Source: Ancistrus triradiatus (taxonomy: Eukaryota; Chordata; Actinopteri; Siluriformes; Loricariidae). Taken from it: a stretch of 64,000 bases of DNA. Position 1 is the first letter of the stretch. Each line of letters starts with the position of its first letter. The DNA lies in assembly GCA_025084515.1 (NCBI GenBank), contig JAJAGP010000282.1:124001-188000 (forward strand), given 5' to 3'. This document shows, one piece after another, positions 30,710 through 43,388 of this stretch. The notes under the pieces were generated by a model. That model saw only the letters and a list, made by a program, of their open reading frames with translations. It was not told the origin of the DNA and did no database searches. A program made the position numbers and the translations under genes.

Positions 30710-31069
30710 CCATGGTTGAGTTTGGAGTCTGACTGTTTGAGGCTGTGGACAGGTGTCTTTTATACAGATAACGAGGTCAAACAGGTGCCATTAATACAGG
30801 TAACCAGTGGAGGACCGAAGAGCTTCTTAAAGAAGAAGTTGCAGGTCTGTGAGAGCCAGAAATCCTGCTTTTTGGTGGGTGACCAAATAATTATTTTCCA
30901 CCATAATTTACAATTAAATTCTTTAAAAATTTTACAATGTGGTTTCCTGGATTTTTTTTCTCATTTTGTCTCTCATAGTTGAAGTTTAGCTATGATGAAA
31001 ATTACAGACCTCTCTCATCTTTCTAAGTAGGAGAATCAGTGGCTGACTAAATATTTTTTTGCCCCACTG
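30710..31069 (-). mobile_element. Tc1-like family 2, copy I (one end only)
   Basis: The left end of family 2 in reverse orientation, ending ATTTTTTTGCCCCACTG at 31069. It includes GACAGGTGTCTTTTATACAG and the start of the transposase leader (GGCCATGGTTGAG); the rest of the element is absent. Confidence 0.8.
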
Positions 31070-31589
31070 TCTATATATATATACATATATAAGAAGCAAG
31101 TTTCCATTAAAGTTTTGCTATTTTAACATGCAGTGCATTCACAGTTTTTAGGAACTCAGGCATTCAGGACTTCTTGTGTCACTGAAGTATAAATATGAGA
31201 TGGCACATAGGCAAAGTTAAATGAATCATTCATCACCATGGGAAAGATAAGAGAATACACAATGAGAAAAAGGAAAATGGGGCAATAGCTACTTTTCTGA
31301 ATATGGCCTTATCTGTTGTTTTAGCAATAACGAATAGATAATGTTAGGCATATATTTCTCCAAGGATTATGGTTGAAGATTTGAAGAAGATGATAGCATT
31401 TTGAGATCACAAAGTCTGCAAACTAACATTGAGACACCATCTGAATGCTCACAAGCTGGTATGTCATACAATATCTCTAATCACAAATGTGCAAGAGGAA
31501 CTTTGAATAGAAACTGTAGTCTATGGGCAAGAGAGGAAAGTAAATGCATTATTTAAAAAACATACGCTCATGTTGTGTTTGGCATAAAA

Positions 31590-32330
31590 TATCAATTGTT
31601 ATACAGAATGGCTATTGGCTGTGTCCACACCGATAAGTGTGATGGATGGTTGTTATAATGCCTAAAGACACTATGGCTGCAGGTTCCTTGGAAATTTGCA
31701 GCATCCATTTTATTGTCAATCCTGACCAATTACCCAGCCCTTCTAAAGAAAAACACCCCACCAATATCATGTTGGCACCACCATGCTTTATACCAGGTAA
31801 GGTGTATTTTGGATAGCATGGTGTGTTTGGTTTTTGCCAAACATAATGCATGGATTTCAGTCCAAAAAGTTCAATCTTGGTCTCATCTGACTAGAAAACC
31901 TAATGCCACATGGCAGACTTTGTCAAAAGAGGCTTCTTTCTTGCCACCCTGATATACAGACCAGCTTTTCTTAAGGTTTGTGAGACTCTTGTCATGCGCA
32001 CGGTCAGATCAATCTCAATCATAGACTTATGATTAACACAAAGTTGAGACTGTCCTCTTGGTATCTTCCCTTACCAATTTCCTCCTAGCTTAGTCATCCA
32101 GTTTTGAGAGATGGCCCAATGTAGGCAATAAGGTATTGGTGTGCCATATGCTTTCCACTCCATAACAGTGCTCTGACCTATAGTCTAATGATACAACTTT
32201 TATGCAACTTTATGCTGTGTCTCATTTTACACTGCCTTTCCAGCTATAGTGTATTCTTTGCATTACCAGTCACTGCAAGTAATCAAAACTGCTACTGAGG
32301 TCACTGGAAGGTGACTGGTTGTACCTGACA
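31590..32330 (-). mobile_element. Tc1-like relic, another family
   Basis: A minus-strand frame (31612-31851) reads MHYVWQKPNTPCYPKYTLPG then IKHGGANMILVGCFSLEG, the WRK/KHGGG-MVWGCF region of Tc1 transposases. The flanks are too decayed to place termini, so the limits are approximate. Confidence 0.6.
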
Positions 32331-32479
32331 AGTTTGTAATGGTTACTCTAGAGAGGCTGAGCACTTATCCAAAACAGGTGTTTTACACATTTTAATAATC
32401 TTTGTTTATTTTGTTATCAGCAAAAATGGCTATTCATGACAAAAACAAGATTACATTGATACTACTCAGACACATTAAT

Positions 32480-32725
32480 ACTGGGCCAATTTAGAGCAAC
32501 CAGTTTCCCTAATGCATGTCTTTGGAATACACACACACACTCACACTGAGGGCACTTTAGAAACACAAATTAACCTAACAAGCATGCCTTTGGAATGTTG
32601 GAGGAAACCGGACACGGGGAGGACATGCAAACTCCACACTGGTAAAGTGTAAGGTCAGGATTGATCCAGGGAATCTCTGGAGCTGTGAAGCAACTGCGCT
32701 AACCACTTGTGCCACAGTGTGACCC
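32480..32725 (-). repeat. Interspersed repeat R (HE1-like SINE), copy 3
   Basis: Reverse orientation with GGCCAATTTAGAGCAACCAG-like start, GCCTTTGGAATGTTGGAGGA, GGAGGACATGCAAACTCCAC and an end matching CACTTGTGCCACAGTGTGACC. Confidence 0.65.
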
Positions 32726-34548
32726 AAATTATTATAATAATAAATTGTAAAAATCAATCAGAAATTTTAATTAAGTTGTTTTCATGTTAATGGTCAATGG
32801 GAATATTACATTGGGTTTTTCTCCCAATGAACACCTTGAGAACCTAGTTAGGAAACATTGTATCATGAACTCTATAAGAGTGCCAGAAAGCTCTAACTGG
32901 GTTGTAATAGCAATTTCCAGCAAGAAAAGTACCAAAAACATTGATTCAAATCATTGAAAAAATGAGAGTGGGACTTGTGAATGAAATGGGGAGATTCTGT
33001 ATTGCTGAGTGTCTTATATTGTCTTAAGTATTACAGGAGAACATTCAGTGCTGTTATGATGGCAAAGGTGGGATACACAAATAACAATTTAGTGGGAAGG
33101 GGCATATTTTCAAATTATACTTTGCAGTGTTCGTTTTTTTTTCCCCTGGAATAAATGTAGTGCTAAACGATCTTAGGTCAACACAGTGTAAGGGGAGTGA
33201 TGACTTGGAATAGACTTTGCAGCTGGTAGCTTTAAGCTTTCATTTAGTTGTCCCTGCTGTTGTTGTCCATATACATGACTTAATAGAAATGATTTATTCC
33301 ACAAGGGATTAACACACTCTAGTACGTGCCCTGACTGTCACATAACTATTGCTGAGTTTCATTGACTGGGTAGTGCTGACAGAAAACACTCACACGTATT
33401 ATTATCTTTTCAAGGACTTTCCATTCACTGGCGTATTCATTCATTTGTTCATTCATTCATACATTCATTCATTTTTCTTATATGCTTAATTCAATTCAGG
33501 GTAGTAATTATCGGCGGCTATCCAACAGCACAACAGTGTGAAAACCTGGAGAGGGCGCCATCACAGGGCACGTGCACGCACGCACGCTCGCTCACTCACT
33601 ATGAGACACTTCAGAGATGCCAGCTGACCAAACGTTGTCCTTACATGTTAGACATTTACATGTAGAACAATTAACAATGTGAAAGCTTACATTTTAAGGG
33701 TGACTGAGTTTATGCATATTTTCATAATTACTATAATTATAACAATGATTTATTCTCTGTTTCCAGTGCTGTAATTTCCTCTGTTGCCTGGAAACCTAAT
33801 TTATTATGAGCTGTAGTTCACATGTTGAATAGTGATTAAGTATGAACAGAATGCCAAGGCAGTGAGAAATAGAGGGGGAAAAAAGGAAATTCCACTATCC
33901 TTCCACAAAATAAGAGCATTAAAATAAACAGTGGTTATGTTAGAAACAATCCAATATACAAACCTTAATTAGCTTATATTATACTATAATATAAAAAAAG
34001 AACACAGAGAATACTAAAGTATGACTAGACTTAGCTAGAAATATTCTTCACTGTTATTTTTCACTGCTATTTACAGATCTTTGTTTCAGTCATCCTCTAA
34101 GTAGCCAACTGTGTAATGGACATGGATTCTCATTAAACTCTCTGTCTTTTTGTTCTTCTTTAAATTACACATGCAGCATTGCAACACACAGAAGTAGGTT
34201 AGGAATATGGCAATCATAATGTACACTTGCAGTCCTAACCATACCAACAAATAAAGAATTCCGATTGAATCTTAAATACTACATTTAAATGATCAAACAG
34301 ACAGAGTAAACATTCTGCATCCTTCTGCAGAACTGTATTACAAGTACATTTATTTGGCAAATGGGATGCCTTAACCTCAAAACAGCTAGAATTCAGTCCA
34401 CACATTCAGCTGAGATGAGGCGTTTTTAATCACAAAACTAGATTTCCTTGATGACTAACTAGAATAACTGAACGAACGCTGTGTTTAAATGTTGCAACCC
34501 ACACAAAAAAGAGTATGAGACAACTACTTCTAGTTGGGAAACTATGGG
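32726..34548. other. Intergenic sequence, mostly unassigned
   Basis: A TTCATTCAT simple repeat and a partial repeat R lie at about 33425-33600. No coding gene seen. Confidence 0.4.
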
Positions 34549-34700
34549 ATTGTGGTAGTCTAGCATAAACCATAGTCTAACAGACTATGGACCAGAAGGT
34601 CCAGGGTTCGAATCCCACCTCTACCAAGCTGCCATTGTTGGCTCCTTGGGCAAGGCCCTTAACTCAACATTGCATGCATTGTAAGACTGTATCAGTTGTT
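34549..34700 (+). repeat. tRNA-derived SINE, copy 4
   Basis: Head GATTGTGGTAGTCTAGC, B box GGTTCGAATCCCACC, then GCCATTGTTGGCTCC and AGGCCCTTAACTC. The 3' tail is truncated. Confidence 0.75.
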
Positions 34701-34839
34701 AGAAAAATCAAAATATTGTTACTTGTGAAAAATAAATACATTTTGCTATCTACATATAGTATTTTTTAACTGTAGTCACATCATAGGAATTATGCACTTT
34801 CCAATCTTAAGCACCAATTTTGTAGTCGATTGTGTGTTT

Positions 34840-35012
34840 GTCCTAGCGATTAAGGTACTCGACTATGGACCAGAAGGTCATGGGTTCCAATCCCACGGCT
34901 GCCATTGTTGGGAGTTTGAGCAAGGCCCTTAACTCACAATTGCATGGATTGGAAGACTGTACCAGTTGTAAGTCGCTCTGGATAAGGGCATCTGCTAAAT
35001 GCTGTAAATGTA
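34840..35012 (+). repeat. tRNA-derived SINE, copy 5
   Basis: TAGCGATTAAGGTACTCGAC head, GGGTTCCAATCCCAC B box and an intact tail CTGGATAAGGGCATCTGC. It lies about 140 bases after copy 4, in the same orientation. Confidence 0.78.
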
Positions 35013-35773
35013 AAATGTATTTCCTAAATAAGTACAATTCTGAAATTTACAAAACACCCATATGCTAAAAAATATCATATGCTCTTAATCCCCACATATG
35101 TCCCATTTATTATAATGCGCTATTTATTTAAGCCATTGTTATTATGTGGTTTTAATATTTCTAAGGATGAAATATAGATTTTTTTTCAATGACAATAAAA
35201 ACGAACCATTACATAAATCATAAAAGTATTAAGTAACCTTATCCATAACATTAGGGTATGCCTAGGGTTAGTGCAGTAAATCTTAAAGGCCACTAGAGGA
35301 CAGCATAGTAACAGACAAGAACGTGAGGTCACCACTTAAACTCACAAACTCTGCAAGCTTTTTCGATGCTGTAACTTTTCCCTGGTGAGGGTCGTGTGGC
35401 TCCCTCGCTTCTCCCCACAAACACAGGGACCAGGCGTAACCATGCCCTGAATGGGACACCAGTTCATTTTAGTGTTGATCTCCCAACTAGTCTCTTATGT
35501 CCTCCATCAAACAGCCAATCATGTCTGCATGTGTTACACCCAAGACAGGCAGAAGGCACCGACAAAACGCAAAGTCGAGTCCCAATGGAGGTAGGCTTGC
35601 GTATTAGATCACTGCGCTGCCCGAGCACCCTACTCACAAGCTATATTAATATTAGTTTGTCATTCTTATCACAATATTGGCCTCATAATTTATATCTCAG
35701 TGAGTCCTCAAAGAATACAAAACAGTTGATTCTCTTTTGTTTGTTAATACTGTACATATTTCCATTGGCATGG

Positions 35774-35946
35774 CCCAGGAAAAAAATGTACTGTGAAATT
35801 TGACAGTAGAACCATGAAGTGGCCAAATTACCAACAAAATTCATAGTATAACTGTGAACTTCATGGTCAAACTGTGAAAGTTCACATTAAAATTGTCAAG
35901 CAGTTCACAGTTTTACTATGAAAATCACAGTACATTTTTTCCTGGG
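35774..35946. mobile_element. Foldback MITE M, copy 2
   Basis: CCCAGGAAAAAAATGTACTG at the left, TACATTTTTTCCTGGGA at the right, and an interior nearly identical to copy 1 at 29072-29245, in the same orientation. Confidence 0.82.
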
Positions 35947-36096
35947 AGAGGGGAAAAAATATTGTTACTTGTGAAAAATAAAGCCCTTTTGCTAACTACA
36001 TACAGTATTTTTAAAATGATCAGCACATCACAGGAATTCCACACTTTTCAAGCTTAAGCACCAATTTTACAGCCTATTGTTTGTTAGGTTTGTTAC

Positions 36097-38095
36097 ACTT
36101 GTTAATGAAGCCTGACAGCCAGGCCTGTTTTTTTTTAGGAATTCACTGACATTTAACAAATAAGCTTAACAATAAAAATGACTTTTGACTGCATGGGAAA
36201 TCCACATGTTGAGATTATCCAGATAATCAGACAGATAATGTCCTAGCACTGGCAGTTTACCCTTAGAGCTTGTTATCAATCTCAGACATTTATACCTAGA
36301 CACTGCATTAGCCGTTTCAGCCCGTTGCTGCGATAAGTCAACACTGCCACCATACTGATCCAGGCAAGACTGACTTGTAAACAAATACAAGTAAATGGGG
36401 GAGCTGCATTTTTTCTGGTTTAAATGCACAATACACTGGTCATTTCTCAACCGATTTTCTTATTTCTTGACCAGTCCACTTCTGTTTTTGATAGCAGTGA
36501 AATGCTACACTCAAAGGCAACATACAGTAAAGTACAGCATATTAGTAGCCTGTAAATACAATAAGATTGAATATAATAAATAATATAATTCATGAAATGA
36601 TAGATTAACAATAGTAGACATAGTGTATGTAGTATAAATAGTAGTATAATACAGTATATAAAATAGTGAATACTATACAATTCAACTATTATACTGTATT
36701 ACTATTTATACTTCAAATACTATTTACTATCGCTAATCGATTACTATTATTGTTTTGATATATTATTATTTATATAGACTAGAATAAGGCATGTTTTTTC
36801 CAATACAATCTTCGGAGAATTGTGAGAAGTTGACTGGACCAATACGGTGAAGACGCCGACTCATGATCTGGCAGCCAATGCAGCATCTAGGTATATTATG
36901 TATGTCATCAATCAAGTGTATCCCGTTAAAGGCAATTACTGAAGCTATCAGTTACTTTACACCCAAGGACGTGTCACTGTAGTGTTGCAGACAATGTTTA
37001 TTTTCTATTTATATAGCGCTTTTTACAATGGAGCATTGTCTCAAAGCAACTTTTAGTTTTAGATTATCTTCTAATAACTACATCCAATCCCAATATTGTG
37101 TTGGATTCTGACACTTGATTTCTGAGCTGAAACCTGGATACAGCATTTTAGCACAAGATGCATCCATGCATCATATATAAAAAAAAACAGAGCTATTTAA
37201 TTGAGTGTCTGTCATGTGCTGAGAGAGATTTATATTTCAGTCACACCACATAATATTGCAATGGGGAGAGGTTTGGAGAGAGAATTAATGCGGCAGTAAA
37301 CATACAAATGTCAGCGAAGAAATATTTTGTCGTTACTGAATTAAAAGTGGGACACATCATGTTGAATATAACATAACTGAACCCTATGAACCCTACTGGA
37401 CCAGACCTGAATCGTACCAATGCTGAACCAAAAGAATCAAAGAATCAAATCATTAGTGTATGGAATTGTTATCTGCTTAACTGTACTGATTTTGTAGCGC
37501 ATCATAAACTGTATTGAGATGCACATCATATCGTCTGAAAGGGAGAGATTCACAGCCCCTAGTTCTTACACATGGTAACTTGGAATTACCACTCTCTTCT
37601 AGCTACGAAACCTCACAGCTTGTGGATTTCTATGGCAGCATCACAGAAGAAACAGAATAACCAGCTTTTATTAAACATTCAGATATCTGCAGTGAATAGT
37701 TCTGAAAAGAGCTGTAACTGGTACAGATGCTTCAAACAGAATGACTTAATGAGGAAAGGGAGTTAATGAGATGAGCATGTCACTCATGGTCAGCAAGTAG
37801 TGAAATTCATAGTAATGCCCAAAGTCTACCAGCACATGAATGGCAATTTAGATATAGACATAAAAGAAAATGCAATAATATCCCTGTACAAAATCTGGGA
37901 AGGCAGCCGACACCATAATGTGTGCACCATTAAAACTATCCTTTCTGGACAATTTATGATAATTATTTAATGTTTAATGAAATAATTCTTTATGAACACT
38001 GTCGCAGATTACCTTAATGCATTAAAACCACAAAGGTTTTGGCCCAATACTCTGCAAATTTTAAATAGTTATATAAATATTGTATGTAATATATA
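36097..38095. other. Intergenic AT-rich sequence
   Basis: 36520-36780 is rich in TATTA/AGTA-type motifs; 36991-37095 holds a partial copy of repeat Q (TATATAGCGCTTTTTACAAT). No coding gene seen. Confidence 0.4.
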
Positions 38096-38422
38096 CAGTG
38101 GGGCAAAAAAGTATTTAGTCAGTCACAGATTGTGCAAGTTCTTTTACTTAGAAAGATGGGTCTGTAATTGTCATATTGTCATCAGAGGTACACTTCAACT
38201 ATGAGAGACAAAATGAGAAAAAAAAATCCAGGAAATCACATTGTAGGATTTTTAAAGAATTTAATTGGAAATTTATGGTGGAAAATAAGTATTTGGTCAA
38301 TAACAAAAGTTCCAACTCATAGTTGAAGTGTACATATGATGAAAATTACAAAAATATCTAATCTCTCTAAGTAGGACAACATGTACAATCAGTGGTTGAC
38401 TAAATACTTTTTTGCCCCACTG
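38096..38422. mobile_element. Tc1-like family 2, copy J (327-bp two-ended derivative)
   Basis: TA-flanked; starts CAGTGGGGCAAAAAAGTATT and ends ATACTTTTTTGCCCCACTG. The two inverted termini, each about 180 and 130 bases, are nearly joined with no transposase between them, the form expected of a MITE born from a Tc1 element. Confidence 0.88.
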
Positions 38423-38663
38423 TAATACGAATATATAGAGAATCTGTTTTGACATGCATTTCAGTACCTACAGCTATTAACAACGTGCACCTCACCACCT
38501 CATTATTTAAAAATGATTTACAGGTTAAAACCAAATTAAGTTTGGAAAATTAAAAGGTAGACACTCAGTAGTCCCCTGAAAACAAATAAGAGTAATAAAA
38601 ATGTACTTAAAATATGAAACGTATCATTATAAAGCCATTTTCAGCCAGACAGGGGAGACAGAT

Positions 38664-38668
<5 letters not shown>

Positions 38669-38696
<28 letters not shown>
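38669..38696. repeat. (GA)n microsatellite
   Basis: An uninterrupted GA run in intergenic DNA. Confidence 0.9.
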
Positions 38697-38698
<2 letters not shown>

Positions 38699-39384
38699 CA
38701 AAGCCAAACAAATGACCTTTTGCCATTATGCCATTTATTAATCCATATGTAGTTGATCAAACAAAACAGGCAATATGCATTTGACTCCAACAGAATAGAA
38801 CATTTTGTATATTTTGTGTCCTGAAGAATGTTTAATATATGCCTCCTTTCAACCATGATAACATGTTCTCGTTAGAGGTTGTTGCATGGATTTGATTTGT
38901 ATATTAATATTATAATAAATAGCAAAAAATATGGTATATAAAACTCAAAATGAAACGTCCCATTTATCCCAGGGCCTAAAGATGGATCTTAACTAATGGC
39001 TTGTTATGAAGACATTCAGTAAAAATGTGAAGACAGTATATTCCTCATTCTACACTGAGAAAAATGTAAACATTTGTAATTTGTGTATACATGTAATACC
39101 AGAATTCGGGATAGGTAAGAAACTGAGAGCAGCTGATATAGCATCTATGTCGTTACTTGAATATAGTTCAAATAAAATGAAATCTCAAACTACTCTGAAA
39201 ATTCAGTATCACGTACTGTATGTGCTCGCTTCAGTAATTACCGGACCAATAATACTTCTAATAGTTTATAATCATTTTTCATTTTCAGTTATCATTTCAA
39301 TTTCAGTAATGCATTGTTGAACTTGAGAACGCACCCCAAATATGCAACCAGTCCATCACAGAATCACTCACTCATAACCACTTA

Positions 39385-40270
39385 CAGTGATGCTTGAAAG
39401 TTTGTGAACCCATCTGAATTTTCTGTATGTCAGCATAAATATGACTGAAAACATCATCAGATTTTCACACGTTCTAAAAGTAGACAAAGACATCCCAATT
39501 AAACAAATGAGTCAAAAATATTATACTTGGTTATTTACTTATTGAGGAAAATGATAAAGCATTGCATGTGAGTGGCAAACGTATATGTAGCAGTAACTAC
39601 AGCTAAATGTTTCTGGTAAATTTTTATCAATCAGTTCAGGACATTTCTCTGTACAAAATGGCTTCAATTCTGGGATGTTGTTGGGTTTCCTCACATGAAT
39701 GACTTCCACTGCATTACTAATGGATTAATATCCAGTTTGACATGGACATTTTAAAACTTTAACTTAATGTTTAACCATTTTTAGTAGAACAACTTGGTGC
39801 TCAAGGTCAGACCCACTTTCTCTTGAGATTCACTTCACAGACAGATGTCCTGACATTTTCCTTTATAGTTTGCTGGCATAATTCAGAACTCATTGTTCCA
39901 TCAATGATGGCGAGCTGCCTTGGCTCAGGTACAGCAAAACAGGCCCAAACCATTATATTTCACAAAAGGGACATGGTTATATAAAAAACTGCAGGTGTGC
40001 ACCAATGTTTGGAGAGCAGGCCCTTCTCCTTGCAACCCTGTATCACTCATGAGCATTACATTAGCCAATGTGAGAGAGGCTTTTAGTCACTTACAAGTTA
40101 GCCTGGGTACCTTTGTGACCTCACAGACTATTCCACACCTTGCTCTTGACGTGAAATGTGTTGGTTATGGGTAGGGTAAAAATGGTTTTAAATTTGCTCT
40201 ATTTGTACACAATCTGTCTGACTGTTCTGTCTAAACTCTTTAGAGATGGTTTTGTAACCTGACAATCAAC
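39385..40270 (-). mobile_element. Tc1-like family 1, copy E (old, diverged)
   Basis: TA-flanked start CAGTGATGCTTGAAAGTTTG, then family 1 phrases in order but with many substitutions and deletions (GGATGTTGTTGGGTTTCCTC, CTTGAGATTCACTTCACAG, GAGAGGCTTTTAGTCACTTA). The right terminus is missing. No usable transposase frame. Confidence 0.75.
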
Positions 40271-41501
40271 AACTCTTTCTCAGAGTTCAAAAATCTAAAT
40301 TGTTATCTCCGTGCTATAGTACTGCCTTATCATGTAGCAAAATTACTTCCATTCCTTAACCGTATTTGTGCTCTACCTTCTTGATTGAAATGGATGCTTG
40401 GTGATCCTGCTTGTATCAAGTGTGTGGACAAAAAACAATGTAAACAACATACTTTGGAAAATGGCCAGTCACATTTTTTTCTTTAGATTGCGAAACACCA
40501 GCCACATTTAGCCACCACCTTCATATCCCCTTGTTACAGCTCAAAATGTGCACTAGTGTTTAAAAGTTGGGAATCACCAAGATATTAGTTTGCTTTTAAA
40601 AGAATTAACTTTTTAAAATTAAATACAGAGAAAACACCAGTAATATAGCAAATGTCTACTATATCTCGAAGTCTATTCATCAATATTGATTTTAAAGTGC
40701 TCATTTGGAGCAGCAGCAATTCGTAAACTTGATCTATGGAACTGAATTTTTCACTAAGCGTGTATGTATCGGTGTAGCATAGTGGCTGTAGATGTTCTGA
40801 ATGGCGTCTTGCCTGTACCCATACCCTCCACTTCCCTCCTTGTAGTACGTAACCTAAACATTCCTGTTATTCAATGGTTAATTGTAAGGCCATTGTAGTT
40901 TAACACTGTATTGTTTATCATTACAAGAACCATGCATCGAAACCCTGTCAAATATGCAGGTAACAGGGCTAATTAGAGGCACCAGTATACCGTATAAGAT
41001 CATGGAAACTAGGTAGGGTGACTTCATATGCCGGTACAAGTCAAAAGTTCCCAGTAATAAATAATACATACCGGTATATTTACTGCTATCCAAATATTAG
41101 CTATTCAAAACATTTTATGGCATGACTCACATTTGAATAGCAGGGTGCAACTGTATTTTTATTTCTCATTGATTAAAATTTACATCCTACAATTCATTCA
41201 AACAGGTTTCATGGATGTCCTTACATGGATTTATTTAATCAAGTCAATTCTTAAAGCAATGTTAACTAGTGTCACTGTTTAACAACCATAACATATTGGA
41301 TCAGTTAATGTTAGGCAGATTTACTGCCCAGCGGTTCCTAAATATTATCCTGGGTTAATTATGCTCTGCACTATTTAGGCTTGGCCCAATAAAGAAATTT
41401 AGACAAGTTATTACCATCTGAAGAATCATAATGATTAATTACATCATCAGGATCCAAATCAGATAGGAGGAATTGTTACAAACAATGGACTGTTACTGTA
41501 C
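40271..41501. other. Intergenic sequence without recognised feature
   Basis: No gene, named repeat or other feature was recognised here. Confidence 0.35.
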
Positions 41502-41668
41502 AGTGGTAGCCTAGTGGTTAAGGTACTGGACTATGGACCAGGGTTCAAAACCCACCTCTGCCAAGCTTGAGCAAGACCCTTAACCCACAATTGCTTGGAT
41601 TGTAAGACTGTATCAATTGTAAGTCGCTCTGGATAAGGGCGTCTGCTAAATGCTGTAGATGTAAATGT
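41502..41668 (+). repeat. tRNA-derived SINE, copy 6
   Basis: GTGGTAGCCTAGTGGTTAAG head, GGTTCAAAACCCACC B box and the intact tail CTCTGGATAAGGGCGTCTGC. The best-preserved copy in the window. Confidence 0.82.
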
Positions 41669-41767
41669 ATATAATTACCACATAACCTAATTGCCATCAA
41701 AGCGCCACCTGCTGAGTATGGGGTTTCCTACTTGCAGACCATTCTAGCCTGTCCACCATAGTCATAG

Positions 41768-42020
41768 TCAGTCAGATTTATTTCTGTACTGCTTTTTACA
41801 ATGGAGGATTGTGTCAAAGCAGCTTTACAGTTTTATATTATCTTATATTACCTGAGGCCAATCCCAAATTGAGCAAGCCTAGGGTGACAGTGGCAAGGAA
41901 AAACTCCCTAAACATTATAATGAAGAAACCTTGGGAGGACCAAGACTCAAAAAGGACCCATCCTTCTTGAGCAAGGTCCAATTCTGGCACGCGGATGTTA
42001 ATTTGATGTATAACACCCAC
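41768..42020 (+). repeat. Interspersed repeat Q, copy 1
   Basis: Begins GTCAGATTTATTTCTGTACT and carries GAGCAAGCCTAGGGTGACAG, TGGCAAGGAAAAACTCCC and GAGGACCAAGACTCAAAAAG. The same phrases occur at 49498-49680 and 63774-64000. It is a common teleost repeat that I cannot name with confidence. Confidence 0.7.
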
Positions 42021-43224
42021 CTACATTACATACCAGACGGTTTTGGTGGTTTTCCTGGTCAGTGTTTGGTGTTTAGTGTATAAATAAGTACAATATTTTA
42101 CATTATAGTAATAATATTGGATATTAACCACAGACTTGAACAACTGCAGTAAAGAAAGTAAATCTGAAGCATGAAATCTAGAAACAAAAAGTCATGGCAT
42201 GTTAGGGCAATTAAAAGTTTGAGGCCTTGAATAAAATTGGTGCTTACTTAAATTATTGCAATATTCAATACTGATTATTGGCCCAAGCCTATCACTGATA
42301 TTTTTACTGATATACCTGGACTAACATATCTGTGTTAACTCAGAAAGGGCTTTCACAAAAATGCTCAGTTGAATTAGGCATTTTAGACCAGGAAAATCCA
42401 CAAGTTCTGCAAGTGTGGGATGTGAATTCACGCATTACAGTTTTGTACAGTTAGCTTACCTTTCCTTTACTGAGGATGAAATATGGGGTATCTGATTATT
42501 CTAATGGAGACAAAAGCAAAGCATGTACCTGAGCGAAATGATCTCATTATCATTAATACTTATTAAAAAAAAACAAAAAGAACAGACTTGGCTTTTAATT
42601 ACCACACAAGAATGTAGCATACGGGCTCTGTAAATGGCTCATACAGCTAAAAGCACAAAGCAGTTACACTGTACAAAACTTCAATGTTACTTTCAAAAAC
42701 TGGCACTTTTAAAAGACACATGGTTGACACTCCTCTGGTTCCATCTCTTGCTAAAAACAGAAGTCCTGAGTTGCAGAAACTACAGAATTCCTTCACATCA
42801 CTGAATTCACTTGGAGTCGAAGCATCTTTGAAGAAAAACACACACTTGCGTTCATCCCTTGAGGTGACTGTTCGTACAATGACTGATGTACTGAAGGAAT
42901 TTGCTTCATCACCCTTTTATCCAAATGAGGGCAAAGTCATTGCTTAATCCTGCAGCAAGCCTCGTGCACTCAGAGGACGCACATTTTGTTTAAATGGGTC
43001 AGTGACGCTGTGCAATACTACCCCATAGGGGTTTCATTCAGCAGCAGTAGAAATATTACAGAGACGCACGAAAACCCAGTCATAAACAGGGATTAAAGCC
43101 TGAAACAAAATTCCACGGAGAGAGGATTCCAAGCTTCCAATGTACTTCTGTTGACTTTCTCACCCCTTCCAATGTCGCCCCTGATGGACTGTACCATTTT
43201 CAGACAGAGATATGAGGCTCAATG
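42021..43224. other. ndst 3' flank, probable 3' UTR at the right
   Basis: The bases just left of 43225 should be 3' UTR. No clear AATAAA on the minus strand was found within about 1 kb. A plus-strand 87-codon frame (42684-42947) has no domain and is not called. Confidence 0.45.
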
Positions 43225-43343
43225 CTACCTGGTGTTAAGGAGCTCTTCTTTCAGCCATGTGGGTAGAGGCTGTCCCATGCGATACAACAGCTTTGACAGT
43301 TCAATGCTATGATCCCTATAGTAGTCTCTCAGAAAGACCTGAG

Positions 43344-43344
<1 letters not shown>
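43225..43344 (-). CDS. ndst1: ndst last exon g
   Basis: Encodes SQVFLRDYYRDHSIELSKLL then YRMGQPLPTWLKEELLNTR and a TAG stop. Two AGs six bases apart (TCTCAGTCTCAG) could each act as acceptor; the upstream one gives the same length as human NDST1. The polypyrimidine tract of this intron is a (CT)n microsatellite. Confidence 0.93.

Positions 43345-43388
<44 letters not shown>

Larger units (their letters stand above)
34711..36095. repeat. Direct duplication of about 135 bp, two copies 1.25 kb apart
   Basis: 34711-34840 and 35958-36090 share ATATTGTTACTTGTGAAAAA, CTACATA-AGTATTTTT, TCACAGGAATT/TCATAGGAATT and TTAAGCACCAATTTT in order, about 80 percent alike by eye. Neither copy is a repeat class I recognise. 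The first follows a SINE; the second follows MITE copy 2. Confidence 0.65.

Noticed and set aside
35396..35803. 135-codon plus-strand frame
   Set aside because: No domain, repeat-like phrasing (ATGCCCTGAATGGGACACC), and no splice context. Judged chance.
42684..42947. 87-codon plus-strand frame downstream of the ndst stop
   Set aside because: Antisense to the ndst 3' flank, with no domain and no partner exon.
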